Notes under the pieces: generated by a model
Seen by the model: only the letters and a program-made list of their open reading frames with translations
The model's database searches: none
What the model was told of the DNA's origin: nothing
In this document: positions 22,501 to 46,028 of the stretch, in pieces
How positions within the stretch are numbered: the stretch's first letter is position 1
Layout: each line of letters begins with the position of its first letter
DNA from: Paralvinella palmiformis
Taxonomy: Eukaryota; Annelida; Polychaeta; Terebellida; Alvinellidae
Reading direction: 5' to 3'
Assembly (NCBI GenBank): GCA_025642065.1
Contig: JAODUP010000132.1
Span: 593,318 to 657,317, forward strand
DNA length: 64,000 nucleotides
Made by a program: the position numbers and the translations under genes

Positions 22501-25500
22501 TAGATATAATAAAAATATATTAAAACAGATGTAAATTTACCCATTAGACCTGCAAAGGCTGTAAAATGGGCACCACTCCTTGTAATAAATTTGCCATTAT
22601 GCTGCTCCATCTTTCATCCAGTTCAGTCTCAATTGGGAGAATTTTCTCTTGCCATCGAGAACTCTGGTGAGTTAGACTGGTGAACATTTTCAAACGTTTG
22701 TTATGGTTCTGTGTGTTTTAACATCTGCAGACTTTATCTGTGTGCTTCATGTAGATAATAAAAGTTTATTTCACATTCTGTCTGTTTCATTTAATCAATT
22801 AGTGGTGAATCATGCCTGAAAATAAGTTTAACCAAAAATGGGGTTTTAATCCAATATGGGGGCGGGTTAAACCTGCCATCACATGTACAAAAGTGGCCAT
22901 AAAACTAAATTTTAACATGCAGTAGAGCAGAATGATAAAAATGTATTACAGTTGTGAGTAGCTGAGTAATACTTTCACAGTAGTAGACGTGCCAATACAC
23001 AACCACCTCCTGCTGACTTGATTTTTCTGATGTTTGTGATGTAAATGGATTCTTAGTTGTAGTTCTATTCCTTATAACAACAGAGTTTTTTCTATTACAG
23101 AAGTAGTTTGTCTTAATGGTGAAATTATGTAGCGAGATCAAACTAATGTTCAAAGTACAAAGAGTAATCACTCGAGTATCTCTAGAAATAACTGGCATAA
23201 TACTCATCAATAGCAAACCAATAGAATAGCAAAGAAATTTGTTTTCTTTACATATAAGTATTCTTGAAGTGTAAGAATAAGTGATAGTTGAAGATCATAT
23301 GCATTTATAACTCACTTAGGAGACATCTCTGAGCATCATTGATAACTGGGGCGACCTGAATGACTGAAGCGAAAAAATCAATGTCCCCCAAACAAAAGTA
23401 ATACCCCTTAGTTATACAGTAGAATGACTTAGATTCAACACTCCAAAGCCACATATAACTAAAAATAAATGTAACAACACACTTTATCTGCACTAAAAAG
23501 TCATTGACAATTAGCCTGAAGCATGATGATGTCACAAACCAGCTGCACTTCGCATTGTGGGATTTATTGGGGGCTGGCTGAGCGATAATACCGGAATATT
23601 CCCACCATTCTAATTGTAAACGTCAATGTTCCAGATCTGTTATAATCAAGCCAAAAACTAATTTCTGCATACTGTTTAACTCTGCTTCGACACCGAAAAA
23701 GCCGGCACTGTTGAAAAATTGTATTCCAAAACTGAAAATCACATTTTACTATATGCTAATCGTCCGTCATTGCTACTTTATAAAATGATAGTAAAGTGTG
23801 GTATTCAACACTGTAAACTGTAGTAAAATAATATTCACTGCACATAACAAAGACTGTTAAAATGTGGTGTTCATAGTAAATCACACTAAAATTATATTTA
23901 ATGAAAAGAAGAAGAATAGACTTAAGTATATTGGTAAATTTAATTTATTATTTATGGATATAATAATATGGTAATTTGCACTTTATTTACCACTATTATT
24001 ATCTATGATCTGATGGATAAAAATATTGGTAAATTACACTTTATTTGTGCCTTTCACTGTTTCAGTCAATCCTTACACTGACACTGTAATTATAAAAATT
24101 TGACTCGCAGATTGTCATTTCGAATTATAAACTAACCAACACTTTCTCAGCATTTCATCCTGCGGCCAACAGAAATGTTTATATCGCTTACTAGAGGCAT
24201 GACAATACTGTTCGCACGTTAACGTTTAAAATGGCGGGATTATCACTGTGTTATCGCTCAGCGGACCCCCTATAAATCCCACAATGCAAAGCGTGTCTGG
24301 TTTGTTTTGGTTTTTGACGTCATCATGCAATGGGTCTATTCTGACCGAATGTGGTGACATTTATTGGCTAGGTCTTTAATCGTGTGTTTACCAGTTAAAA
24401 AAAGGATAATTTTCACTATTTAACCAAACACACAATCAAAATGATTATTGATATTCAGGACATTCAAAGAACTGTGGGACATACAGACATGGTGTAAATT
24501 ATTATTATTATTAATAAATTTTGAATTAGAAATGAAGTTTCCTACAAAAAAATCAATCCACAAATTAATTTTTTAATTTAGAAATATTTCATCCATGACA
24601 ATCCTACTACTACTAATTGTCAAAATCTCAGAAATCATACCAAGGCATGCTCTATTTTTTTATTTAATTTACTTTGTACACTAATGTAAATGCATATAAT
24701 AACACTAAAATGAATGCCAGACAGCTCATCTTTCATCCAAGAAAACTCAGCCCCCTTATGAGACAACCCGGCCCAGTGATAAACGGTGTGCTGTAATAAT
24801 GAGCAACACTGAATCAGTTGGGTCAAACGTAGGCCAATCAATGGCACGACTGAAAGAGCAAATATTAATTGACTGATAGTTAATTGTTGGTGACATTCGT
24901 CAAAAGCATATTCAATATAATAAGTCAAGGCTGCAATACTAATTTTCAGACAAATATAAGTGTGGGTGTATTCTGACAAATGTAACTGTCTGTGCTAAAT
25001 GTCTGCGTACTAAATGTGTTTTTAGTCCCTGTCATGTTGTTTTAATGGCATCAAATAAATTTGGGGTTTGCATTTGTGCTGCAGACTAAATAATATTTGC
25101 AGATTCTGATTAATTAAGATAAATAGACACCTCACATTTTTTAATATCAAATGTCAAAGTTACCACCTCTTGGCTTGGATTCATTACCACTACATTTTAC
25201 ACAGCTACATGCACTTTTCATATCAGTATTGCACTGCAAGTAAACGACCAGCAAGCTGTTAATATATATATATAATAAACACAAATATTAATAAATTAAT
25301 TTACATATCTTTTTTCTGGGGCCGAACATGATTGTGGAAGAGACACGTCTGTCCCACAGTTTTTTAAATGTCATGCATATGAATTTTCTCGGACTTTGTG
25401 CATTTTTATTAGGTCATAGACATAGGTATTTGGTTAGAGTGAAAATTTTCTAACAGGTAGAAACATGATTAAAGATAGCTTAAGACCTAGTCAATAAATG

Positions 25501-26219
25501 TCACCTGACACAAATATATAGAAAAATACCCAGACACACTAATGATTAGAGTCTAGTGATTAATCCAGCAAGTTCTGAATTATTTTAGCTAATGTATTCT
25601 GCACGATCATGATGATGATAACCAATTTATATATAATTATAACTTCTATAGCGCCAATAAAAGCAATATCCTCGAAAAGAATCGAGTTTAATTAGTGGCG
25701 CATCTAAAACAGAGAATATATACTATAATATAGATCTATATGTTTATGCATAGAAACTGTTCCTGGATAATTCTCAAATTAATATAATAATAAAGAATTT
25801 TAAACACCAAAATTATAAATATAATAATAATAGCTATAAAATAATACATAGAAACTGTTTCTGAGTAATTTTTAAATTATAATAATGAAGAACTCAAGAA
25901 GAATAATAGATCTAGCTTTCGAAACAGTAGTAGACCCTAAGACCCGGAGAACTGACAATGATAAATCTACAACCGGCGTTTGGTCGGCGTGACAATAATC
26001 TTACGACGAACCGGTGCTGAGTAGGTAACAAAAGTCGTTTGCAGCTGGCAAGTACGCATAACGTAACCGTTGCGTTACCAAAACCGATGCCATTTTGAGC
26101 ATGCAAAGTGGCCAGACATTACCTGAAATAGATGCCAATTCGTCAACTGACGTCGGTATAGTCAGGTTCGCCAGATAACTGGGCAAGGTGACTTTGACTA
26201 GCGTTGCAACAGTTTCCAT
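19509..26219 (-). CDS. CISD2: CDGSH iron-sulfur domain protein 2 (CISD2/NAF-1 type), three exons
   Basis: Exons on the minus strand are 26219-26123, 20306-20083 and 19598-19509, joined by GTAATG and GTATGT donors and CAG acceptors. They give 136 residues (human CISD2 has 135). Residues 1-32 ([20 protein letters not shown]...) match the CISD2, not CISD1, N-terminus. Residues 37-57 are the single membrane anchor. The CDGSH domain binds a [2Fe-2S] cluster through Cys100, Cys102, Cys111 and His115 ([16 protein letters not shown]), followed by TGDNVGP. In animals the protein sits in the ER and outer mitochondrial membrane and acts in calcium handling, autophagy and redox balance. I chose the ATG at 26219 because it gives the family N-terminus; the frame upstream has no in-frame ATG. 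It lies head to head with the UBE2D gene. Confidence 0.96.
21385..21470 (+). mobile_element. 3' tail of a LINE (same family as 34830-36300) in CISD2 intron 1
   Basis: GGGGTATTATTATATTACAT and ATTATTTGTACAG..CCTTTGA.TGGCTC match 36215-36290, the sequence just after the RT of the larger copy. Only the tail is present, as expected of extreme 5' truncation. Confidence 0.75.
22862..22902 (+). mobile_element. SINE family A tail remnant
   Basis: The sequence around CATGTACAAAAGTGGCCATA resembles the 3' ends at 6020 and 40365. It is short, so confidence is limited. Confidence 0.4.
23521..24329. mobile_element. long-TIR non-autonomous DNA transposon in CISD2 intron 1
   Basis: The first ~90 bases and the reverse complement of the last ~90 align through GCATGATGATGTCA, CGCATTGTGGGATTTAT, GGGGG and GCTGAGCGATAA. 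The interior is AT-rich and has no ORF. Such long arms are typical of foldback-type or MITE elements. I did not find a convincing target-site duplication. Confidence 0.75.
25635..25702 (-). mobile_element. LINE 3' end, reverse orientation (family of 61000-61570)
   Basis: In reverse it reads ACTCGATTCTTTTCGAGGAT followed by TTGGCGCTATAGAAGTTA, the same as the 3' end at 61507-61545. A more worn copy lies at 17378-17410. It sits about 420 bp from the CISD2 first exon. Confidence 0.75.
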
Positions 26220-26735
26220 CGTGACAAAGTTTCTGCAGGCCAAGCAGCAAGGTCTTTCCCGCGTCTAAACCGGCCACAACTATGGGGAAACCCAAAACGG
26301 ACGTGATCTCATGTGTAGTGACGTCATTACCATCACTCGGCCGTTTCCGTATCCAATCGGGTTTCCACGAACCCCGTGATGAACAATGTCGATACCCGTG
26401 CTAATACGCCACCGGATGTTATAACACTAGACAAGATATAGTGCGTATTATAATATTTAAGGAACTCATAATTCCTGCATAAAAGGGATATTATCTACGC
26501 TCGTTTTCGCTTTAAACCGTCTAATGAGGTATAATTGTTCATAAGAAAATTATATTTATTTACTGCGATACACAATGGATTATGTACATATTGCTACGCG
26601 ACCTACTTACCACTTGAAGTACAGTGATCACATAATTTCCGCCATCTTCGTGGTTTACAGGCAAAACACTCTCATTAGTTACTTTTGGGGTTTATAGTAC
26701 ATATATCTGATACAGATTACACAAAGAGCAACAAG
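26220..26735. promoter_or_regulatory. bidirectional promoter interval between CISD2 and UBE2D
   Basis: The 516 bp between the two start codons must hold both promoters or a shared one. It is richer in CpG than its surroundings, mainly at 26250-26420. A perfect CRE/ATF palindrome TGACGTCA lies at 26319-26326, 100 bp upstream of the CISD2 ATG. A YY1-type site, CCGCCATCTT (AAGATGGCGG on the minus strand), lies at 26639-26648, about 90 bp upstream of the UBE2D ATG. No TATA box is clear for either gene. Transcription starts are not known from sequence alone. Confidence 0.75.
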
Positions 26736-37310
<10,575 letters not shown>

Positions 37311-37477
37311 TGGTGCATTTCCTTGAATTTGTATAGTTTACTACAAACTGCATAGTCGACTATGACCCTTTGTCATTATGTTTCGTGATATAACCTTGGA
37401 GTATAATTAACTTTTCGGAGCCATGTTTAGATCCAAAAAAGCAGTTGGCCTATCACACCTGTCTGTCTGTCTGTCTG

Positions 37478-37483
37478 AATAAA
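37478..37483 (+). terminator. proximal polyadenylation signal of UBE2D
   Basis: AATAAA lies 168 bases after the UBE2D stop, just past a short (CTGT)n run. A second AATAAA at 38312-38317 could end a longer 3' UTR. Confidence 0.5.
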
Positions 37484-38399
37484 GTGTGAATTGTTCTACT
37501 TAATGTCAACTTTGGTTGGGTGAAATTTCCATCGCTTCTAAGGTTGGATTATGTTATTGCTGTGGAAGGATGTGAACTAGCTTTGTGCATGGAAGCCTGT
37601 TAGAAATTATTATAAATGCTAATGTTATCAGTCACATACACACATACCATCTGTATAGATGAAATCTGAATTTAGATTCCAGCTATATTTGTGAGGGATA
37701 GTTACGCATTTTATGGGGCTGAACAGTTGAGTTAAACAAATTTGTAATGAGATGCTGTCTTGTAAGTCAATATTCAAAGTGTTGGACTGATGTTGCAATC
37801 AGTTGGCAATTTATTATGGAGAGTAAAATATACAACAGACTGCAGTTAGAATTGGTTAGTATTAGCACAGGAATAGACTCCTCTTAAAAGTACTTCCTTC
37901 TATATTTTTGGGTAACACAAAAGTGTGAGTAATTTGAGTGCTAATGGATCGTGTTTGAGATGTATTGCATTTCAGTAAAACAATGACGGTGAGGAAAAGA
38001 AACCATTCTTTGTAATTTAATGTTAGTTAATAGATAGAAACATTACTTTCCAGTGTACACTGAATGTATTAAATTTTAACTGATTGATCCCAATTTTCTT
38101 GGAACACACATAATTGGCCTCGTCATGTCCTTTTTTCTTTCCAGTTAGTGTCCAGTTGATAAAAACATTCAATTTTTTCTGATGTGAGGTGGTGATAGTT
38201 GTGTTTAATAACGTATTTATTCGGGCCATGCCGTGTTGGGTACACCACTTTCATTGTTTTTTCATCTCTGAACACAGAAAAGTTCATCATTGTACATGTT
38301 TTACTTTTCATAATAAATCAGTTTCGTTTATGTCATTGTATTTCTGTGTGTGTGATTTGATACCCTTTACAATATGACCTAGTAAAAATGTGATAGCAT

Positions 38400-40220
38400 T
38401 TTGTCAGTAATAAAACCAGTCAGTAAACTGTGTTTTCCCAAGTGACATGAGTGTAGATGGCAATGGGTTGATGTAAAGGAGTAATATATTTTTGTGGGTG
38501 TTTATAATGTAGATTAAAGTACCCTTGCCCCGAAATTATTCACGTCAAGTGTACTTCTAGATATTTTTCCATCGCTAGTTAATTTTTTTTTATTTAGCTT
38601 CTGATGGCAGTTAGAAATAGTGATTTCTTATTAAGACATGATCTGCGTGAAGTTTGGTTTAGTTGACTGTTTATGACCAGATACTACTTTGGTTTATTTG
38701 GAAAAGTGATATTAAATGGTATAGGACTTGTTCATTTTTGGTTGCCTGCATCATCAACGGCAGTAACACAAATTGATGTGACTGCTGAACAGCTGGATCC
38801 AGGTACTCCTAAAAGATCAAATAATAATTATTTGTTATTTTTGTTTCTCTAACGACGAGCTTTAAATTAATAATACTATAGTAATACTACTACATCTGGA
38901 ATCATTACTACCAAGGATGATCTGATATAATTACAGGTATAGAATTTGATTTATGGCACTACAACAATTAGTACGTGTGTCGTTTCTTGCTGTGCTGTCA
39001 CAAATGTGAATACCAATGGTTACCTTAGCTGTAAGATCTAGAACACTCCCCATATTAGTACCAACGGCAGAGCAACAATTTTATTCGTAAAATAATATTG
39101 TAAATTATTAAATTTATATTTAGAAATTCAAAGAAGTCAAATGATTAATTATATCTAAGAAATAACAATTTTTCCATGAATTCCTGTTACCGTTCAGCTT
39201 ATTTTGCTCAAAATCACGCCTTTAATTTTTTCAGCCTTCAACTATCGAGTCGTTGGAAAATTCCTGTTCATCCGTTTCCTTCTAATGTTAGGCTACTCCG
39301 CGTTGGATAAAAACATCATACAAAACTGCCCAAAGGGGAATTTATCCACACATTACAAATTAGTCTTACCTGACCAAACACTTAAATGGAAAAATATCCC
39401 GTGCCATATACATATTGTCCGTAATGTACTATTACCATGCCAAACAAGTGGCCCAGTTGTTTTACCGAATTCAATATTGAGAGAAATTATATGGGAACAT
39501 TACTGGATCGGACACAGTATTTTTTTAATTGGTTAGCTGTAAATATGAAGTATGCTCAGGAGCTCAAAATACCCTTTCACATTCAAGGGGACTTCAACCT
39601 AGCTGTAGCAGACTAGAGGTTGTTACATAACCTAGTATAATAAACTATTATTTGACAAATTCCTGATTTGTAATTTAGATTCACCGTAGAAGAGTAGCAT
39701 CTGGTTCTTTTCTGTGAATTTTAATATTTTTTGTGCTGCGCGGCATAGAAATACTTTGCCATGTATCACGGTTTTGACCGGATTTTCCAAACATCTTTGC
39801 GATGGATACTGTGTAGTAAGATTAGTAGGTTTTTTTTGCAGAAACAATATTCAATATTATCATTCTGACCGACCCATTTTTAGACAAATTGTTCAATCTG
39901 GTTGGACGAGTTGACCTTTTTAAGTAATCTAGAGAGAACGGCCAAATTTGACCATGAATTTGTCAGACGTTCAGAGTTACTCCATTGCTGTTACAGGTGT
40001 GCTGATTATAATATATAATATTTTTATGAGCCTATGTTTCGCTGTAGAATGCTGGGGACCGCATCAGATTGTTAATCATTTACACATGTAAAGCGTTCAA
40101 TAATTCGTTTTTACAGACCCAATACGTTTATTAGTAAACTAAATAAATTATTCCTTTGTGTGAACAAAATAAAACATCGTTTAACTATTAACTTCTAGGC
40201 ATGGTTTATAACCGTTTACA
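38400..40220. other. intergenic AT-rich DNA, no supported gene
   Basis: I see no splice-linked exons, domain matches or terminal repeats here. An ORF at 39204-39536 (110 codons) has no recognisable motif and unremarkable codon use. Confidence 0.5.
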
Positions 40221-40229
40221 CACATAGGC

Positions 40230-40410
40230 GTCTAGCTCCGTGGTCTAACTGGTAGCGCGTTGGTGACGCGTTCGAATCTCGGCGTGGGCATATCTGAATG
40301 TTGTTTCATCTTTGACTTCGCTTCATTCACTTTGGAGGTCGCTCGGCTCATTTAGCCTACCATATGCACAAAAGTGTCCGTAAAACGCCAATCATCATCA
40401 TCGTACAAGT
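40230..40410 (+). mobile_element. tRNA-derived SINE, family A, nearly full length
   Basis: A box CCGTGGTCTAACTGGTAGCG, B box CGTTCGAATCTCGG, then ATATCTGAATGTTGTTTCAT, GGCTCATTTAGCCTACCAT, CACAAAAGTGTCCGTAAAAC and an (ATC)n tail. The acceptor stem does not pair as in a true tRNA. Confidence 0.8.
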
Positions 40411-40599
40411 AGGTTATGTATGATTTGTCATTACAAATGTTAAAAGGCTCCTATATCTGTGCTGAAGTTTTGTAATGTCTGCCATAAATTCGAATGCACA
40501 CAGAAAGGGTTTTGCTTGCGATTAAGAGTTGTGAGTGAGTGTTAAATCTATGTTTATTCATGGGGCTAGTCTCACCTGTCGAGATTTATAAATACATTC

Positions 40600-40690
40600 G
40601 GCCTCACGAGCGTGTGACTCCTTACCCATGGTCATGCTGTCAGGGAGGTCGTAGTTTTGAATCCCGCCCGTAGAGTAGGAGTTTTTTTTA
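40600..40690 (+). mobile_element. tRNA-derived SINE, family B, partial
   Basis: CTTACCCATGGTCATGCTGT, AGGAGGTCGTAG-like sequence, TTTTGAATCCCG (B box) and AGTAGGAGTTTTT match 59441-59690. Confidence 0.7.
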
Positions 40691-41012
40691 TTATTATGCC
40701 GATCAACTGTCATTGTTATTATATGATCGAGAAGCTACCTGATCTCTAGAATATAACATGATCAGGCATCCAGAAGCTCTACATATTGTTAGCCGAATTA
40801 ATCATCCTACTCACAGCTAGACGTCCGTAATATTGTCATTTGATCCTATAATCCGGAGTGATGTGGTGCTGCCACCTACAGACTACAACACAATCGGCAT
40901 TGGTACAAACTCGTACTTTAGCCACAGTTTATAATTTATCACAGTAATATATATATATATATATATTGGCGTAAATGTATAGTAAACTAGAAACTATTGT
41001 TTCTAAAATATA

Positions 41013-41035
41013 CCACACACACACACACACACACA

Positions 41036-41090
<55 letters not shown>

Positions 41091-41093
41091 GTG
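41013..41093. repeat. (CA)n-(CT)n-(TA)n-(TG)n compound microsatellite
   Basis: Four dinucleotide tracts follow each other without spacers. CA and TG at opposite ends make the whole block self-complementary, so it can fold on itself. Confidence 0.9.
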
Positions 41094-41443
41094 TGTGTGA
41101 AAGAATATAGTATTAATAATAATCGCAGGCATAGTACATTTGGGATATAACATCCAGTTGTATATAATCCTTCAAGTTATATTAATAAATGTATTATACC
41201 GAAGAGACACGCAAAACTGGTTCAAGGGTTTATCACTACCTTCTTGGCCCAAAAATGTGCCCCCTGCCGTGAACTTTTAACTCAGTTAGATATTCCGACA
41301 AGAAAAACGTCAGAACTGTACTTATTACATAAAAGTAATATTGGTATCATGATTATCCACCAATAACGAACTCCAGCCTGATTGTCTCATTTCCCGAGGG
41401 AGTAACAACTTTTTAAGAACACACGAGCACGTTATGATTTTCG

Positions 41444-41445
<2 letters not shown>

Positions 41446-41494
<49 letters not shown>
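41446..41494. repeat. (CA)n microsatellite
   Basis: About 24 CA units. Confidence 0.95.
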
Positions 41495-41498
<4 letters not shown>

Positions 41499-41918
41499 TT
41501 TTCAAGTTATACTAACAGTGACGTTGAGTAGCATAAAGCGATATATAATTATTATCAGTAATATATCATTTGATTTTATTCGTTAATCGGAGTACTTCTA
41601 TTAAAGAATAATACCCTCTATTCTTGGGTCCAATTGATAAAGCTTTAAAAACTTAAGGATATAAGAACAGAGTAGATTTGAATATTTTTATATTTAATTT
41701 GAAACAGTTTAAACTGTTTGTAAACTTCGGATAAAATATCATGTTGCTAATGAAATAAATAGGATGAGTTCCAAAACCATTAAAAATTTAAGTCTGTCAT
41801 GTTTTACAGACAAAAAAACACCATCTAAACATATATTTTTTTAGACACGGGGTCGAGCATACGTAATGAAGGGCCACAAATTCGATTAGCCCAGGGCCTC
41901 TTAAGGCCTAAATCCGGC

Positions 41919-41920
<2 letters not shown>

Positions 41921-41966
<46 letters not shown>
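41921..41966. repeat. (TA)n microsatellite
   Basis: About 22 TA units. Confidence 0.95.
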
Positions 41967-41967
<1 letters not shown>

Positions 41968-43474
41968 TACAAAACTTCCAATATATTACATTGTCACCGA
42001 AAGGATCACCATCTCCCTCAATTTAATTAATGCAGTCATTTGACAAAGATGCACGAACTACTATTTCTGTTATTGTCGGAGGTATTAGGATTATTATCAA
42101 AATATACATTACATGTACTAATATATATATGCTTTATTTCCAATTATACCTGCATTATATATGTACTAATATATATAATTTGTTTTCTATTTAGGTAGTA
42201 GTCGTTTGGTCATAATTCTGTAAGAATTATAAACATCACGAAAAACTGAGCCCACGCCTTTATTATATGTAACATACACACTTAGACTTAGTGGTGCCAC
42301 TTTTTGACAAAGAAATGTGACTAATTTGGTACTCGGTGGCTACTGTTAGTTAAACTTCACAAACTCCGATCGCTAATAGACGTCAAACACATTTAGAAAT
42401 GAAATAAGCTCACATGCGCCAAACAGTTCCCATCTAACGAAAAAACAGACCGCAACATACTCGTCGATGAGGCCCCCACCTCCCGAATGGACTCGTCTAC
42501 ATGGTGACGACTAACAGGTCCCGCTCAGTGTCGCCCCCTGGTAGACATAGCTAATGAAGTCCTGAGGCTGGAGCAGCGATTAGACAGGTAGAGAGAGAGA
42601 GAGAGAGTCAGTGGAAGGCTGAGGACATTGGAGAAGGCCGGTAGTCGCTATCTTTTGGCCAACATTATGTGGTGAACAGATAACAGGTAGGGATTATTGC
42701 TGTATGATTGGGATTTGTTTTGGGGAACGATGGGTTTGGTGCAGATTTTCTAACAGCTCTCGGCTGTGCGGCCAGTTGGTTGGTTGGCTCGTTTGTTGCA
42801 GTGAGCGTATTGCATGATATTCCGGAAGATGATCATGGTGGTAGTCTGTGATGGCCTTAAGCCAGACTAACATGATGTGGGGATGGCTCGTCACACACAC
42901 AGAGAGAGACGCATTTGTCGCTTGCTGTCATAGGGGGTACGATGGGGGCTGGGTAAATGCAATTCTAACTACAACTGATAATCTTTTATATGAGTATAAG
43001 TGCGCCTAACTGGCTTGTCTGGCCGTCTGTCTGCTTATGATGTTCATTGACAGACTGCTTGTCGGATATAGCCATTTGCTGGTTAACATACTGATTGGGT
43101 TCACTCGCAGGCATGCTCTACTGTAGACTTCCTAGACTGGGTACAAATTTCGGCGTTACCTGTGTATGTTGGATGTTTCATCACTCATCATCTCATTACC
43201 TTAGGGAGTCGCCCCTCAGTCAGATGTCCCCCGTGTGACCAGTGCCGTGGCAAAACAAAGCACACGTCTTTACTGTGGGGAAGATCTTCTGATGTTAGCA
43301 AGGGAACCTGTGTAAACCCCACAACGTTTCATTACAGTATGCTGAATCAGTTGTTCCCAGTGGCCACCAAGAGATTCCGGGATACTTAAGCTAGGATCAC
43401 ACCTAGCAGAGCCACTGCTCCCTAAATATGAGACGTTGTCTTATGGCTAACCACCTTGACTGACTCACAGCGCA

Positions 43475-43505
43475 TATAAACAATGGAGTATCTCATTTCA
43501 GCCAC
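43475..43505 (+). promoter_or_regulatory. candidate core promoter of the follistatin-like gene
   Basis: TATAAA at 43475-43480 is followed 20 bases on by TTTCAGCC, an initiator-like site with its A at 43500. A start here would give a 5' UTR of about 150 bases to the ATG at 43653. Upstream DNA from 42.4 kb is more GC-rich than the preceding 40 kb. Confidence 0.3.
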
Positions 43506-43652
43506 CAGACTTCAGCTGATGAGACGTACATGATCTCATTCTGTAATTTTTCAGTTAGAACTTGGATGTTTAGTGCCTACAGTCGGAGAAAAGATATCCG
43601 CTTAGATTACCATTAGCTAGCTGATAGAGGTAGAGGAAGAGAGCTAGAGAAG

Positions 43653-43929
43653 ATGTCACTATCACACGATATTGTCGTGTGTCTCTGCTCCATCACGCTC
43701 CTGCTGACAGTGTTACAACAGCCATGCTGTAATGCCAAACCGTATCACCAATCAAAGGTAGAGTACCTTGTTGTTATTGCCGTTGTTTGTTGGTGGATGT
43801 ATATTTCAGATGACTTTCTATTTAACTATAGTCAGCTATATATGCGCTCACTCACTCACTCACTCACTCACTCACTCACTCACTCACTCACTCACTCACT
43901 CACTCACTCACTCACTCACTCACACACAC

Positions 43930-43964
<35 letters not shown>

Positions 43965-44245
43965 AGAGATGTCCATAAGAGGGTGATGTCATTCTGTGTC
44001 AATATCATGTAAACATATATCTTCTAGCACAATCTATTATGTGCTAGATGTATGTAGGTGTATTTGTGGTGATATCCTCTTTAATTTGGTTGATGGTTAG
44101 TGTGTGTCTCATATCCGTATTTAACATACCTCATTCCTTACATAATATATTCACATGTGTTCTTTAAGCAGCCATTAGCATTTTCCATGTTGTAGCTATA
44201 TGTTTTATCTGTGTGCTAGCCACCACTATTACTATATAATACAGC

Positions 44246-44314
<69 letters not shown>

Positions 44315-45951
44315 GAGAGAGAGAGAGAGACACACACACACAATATATATATCATATATCTGAACACACAGCATAATATGACCAAGCTTGCTGTCAGCTA
44401 CAGAGAGGCAGCAGAGCTATCCACCGGGAAACCATTGTTAAGGAAATCTATGTCTGTCTGTCTGTCTAGCATTATTGATGGCTGCCAGCTAGTTTCTAGT
44501 ACAGCTAACCTCTTATGTAATGCAGTAGCACCGCTGTGCACATTATGTTGATAATAGCTGGTCCTGGGTGCAGTCATATCACAGTCTTCTTGTCTCATTG
44601 TCTCGTGTGGAAATCGCATGGCCGAGGTTGTGATACATTGGTAATTCGTCTCAAGTCAGAATATTGGTAATGCTCTAAGTATACACGCAGTCATGTCTAA
44701 ATATAAAGAAATGTACGACAGTTATTCAGAAAGGCAACAACGTATATATCAAAAACGAGTTTTGTGAAATACGAATGAGCTAATATGACCACTGGCTATG
44801 GAAAGATGTGGATGTGATGCCAATCAGAAATTAATAATGTTTAATATTTGCCAATTGAACTAAAACGAAACTTTCTATCACAATGATGTGAATGAGTAGA
44901 TAAGGCAAAAGGCTACTGTCATGTTAATTGATGTTGCATTATTTAACTTCATCCAGCATAACTCACTGCTGTTGATGTAATAGGTTGAAGAATTTAGGTG
45001 AATGTTCTTGATATAAATATACAACTATTAGCATTGACATGATCCAAACTGTTAATTGATTCATTCAGTGATAAAGATGATGATGATGATGATGTTAGTG
45101 ATAATATAATATATATGTAAAATATTGAAGATATTATAATGATATAGATTGCATAAAATATTTTTCAAAGGCTCAGAATTCTAACATGAGGTACCCAAAA
45201 TTTAGTTAGGAGTTATGAAGGTGGAATATTATATACCCAATCCTTCCCCCCCCCAAAAAAAACAAACAAACAAACAAACAAAACAAATAAACAACAACAA
45301 CAGCCTTTCAACAAGTAAACCTTAAGAATATATTTAAAATTCTTAAAAGGTTTGTGCACTTCTTGATAATGGGGTAACTTTATCGACAAAATTTGGATCA
45401 TTTACATTAAGTGCCTGATCACCAAATTACTTGTAATAGAATCTCAATGGATGAGCTGAATTTTGCAATGACATTCTCATGAACTCAAATATTCAGACCT
45501 CATTTCATTACCAGATTCATAAGTTATCTATTCAGACTTAATACGAATACAATTTTATTGGTGGACATTTTCCTGGCAGCCATTTTAGTCTTGGACTAAT
45601 TTGTGCGATATTATCGTATTTTATTTAGCATTTGAAACCGTGTGAGCTCCATCATTCTGAATTTATGGTTATGTCAATATCAGAAAGATTTACAACATCC
45701 TATGTGAACTGTAACAACGGCATGTATTCCTCTAAGAAATGCTTCTTGTGGCAACTGATATTCTTAAGATGGTAGTGGGCTGTCCTGCAAGTCATTATCA
45801 TATGATCATAAATATTAAAACAGAAATTAGAAAATATACCCAATATATCAAATAAACAATATCATTTTTTTCACCATTTAGTTTTAGAATATTTTAATAT
45901 AATGTTACTTACTAAGAACCTAAATATTTATTGATGAAATAATATAATTAT

Positions 45952-46028
<77 letters not shown>

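Noticed and set aside
39204..39536. 110-codon forward ORF
   Set aside because: No domain, splice partner or composition signal; likely chance.
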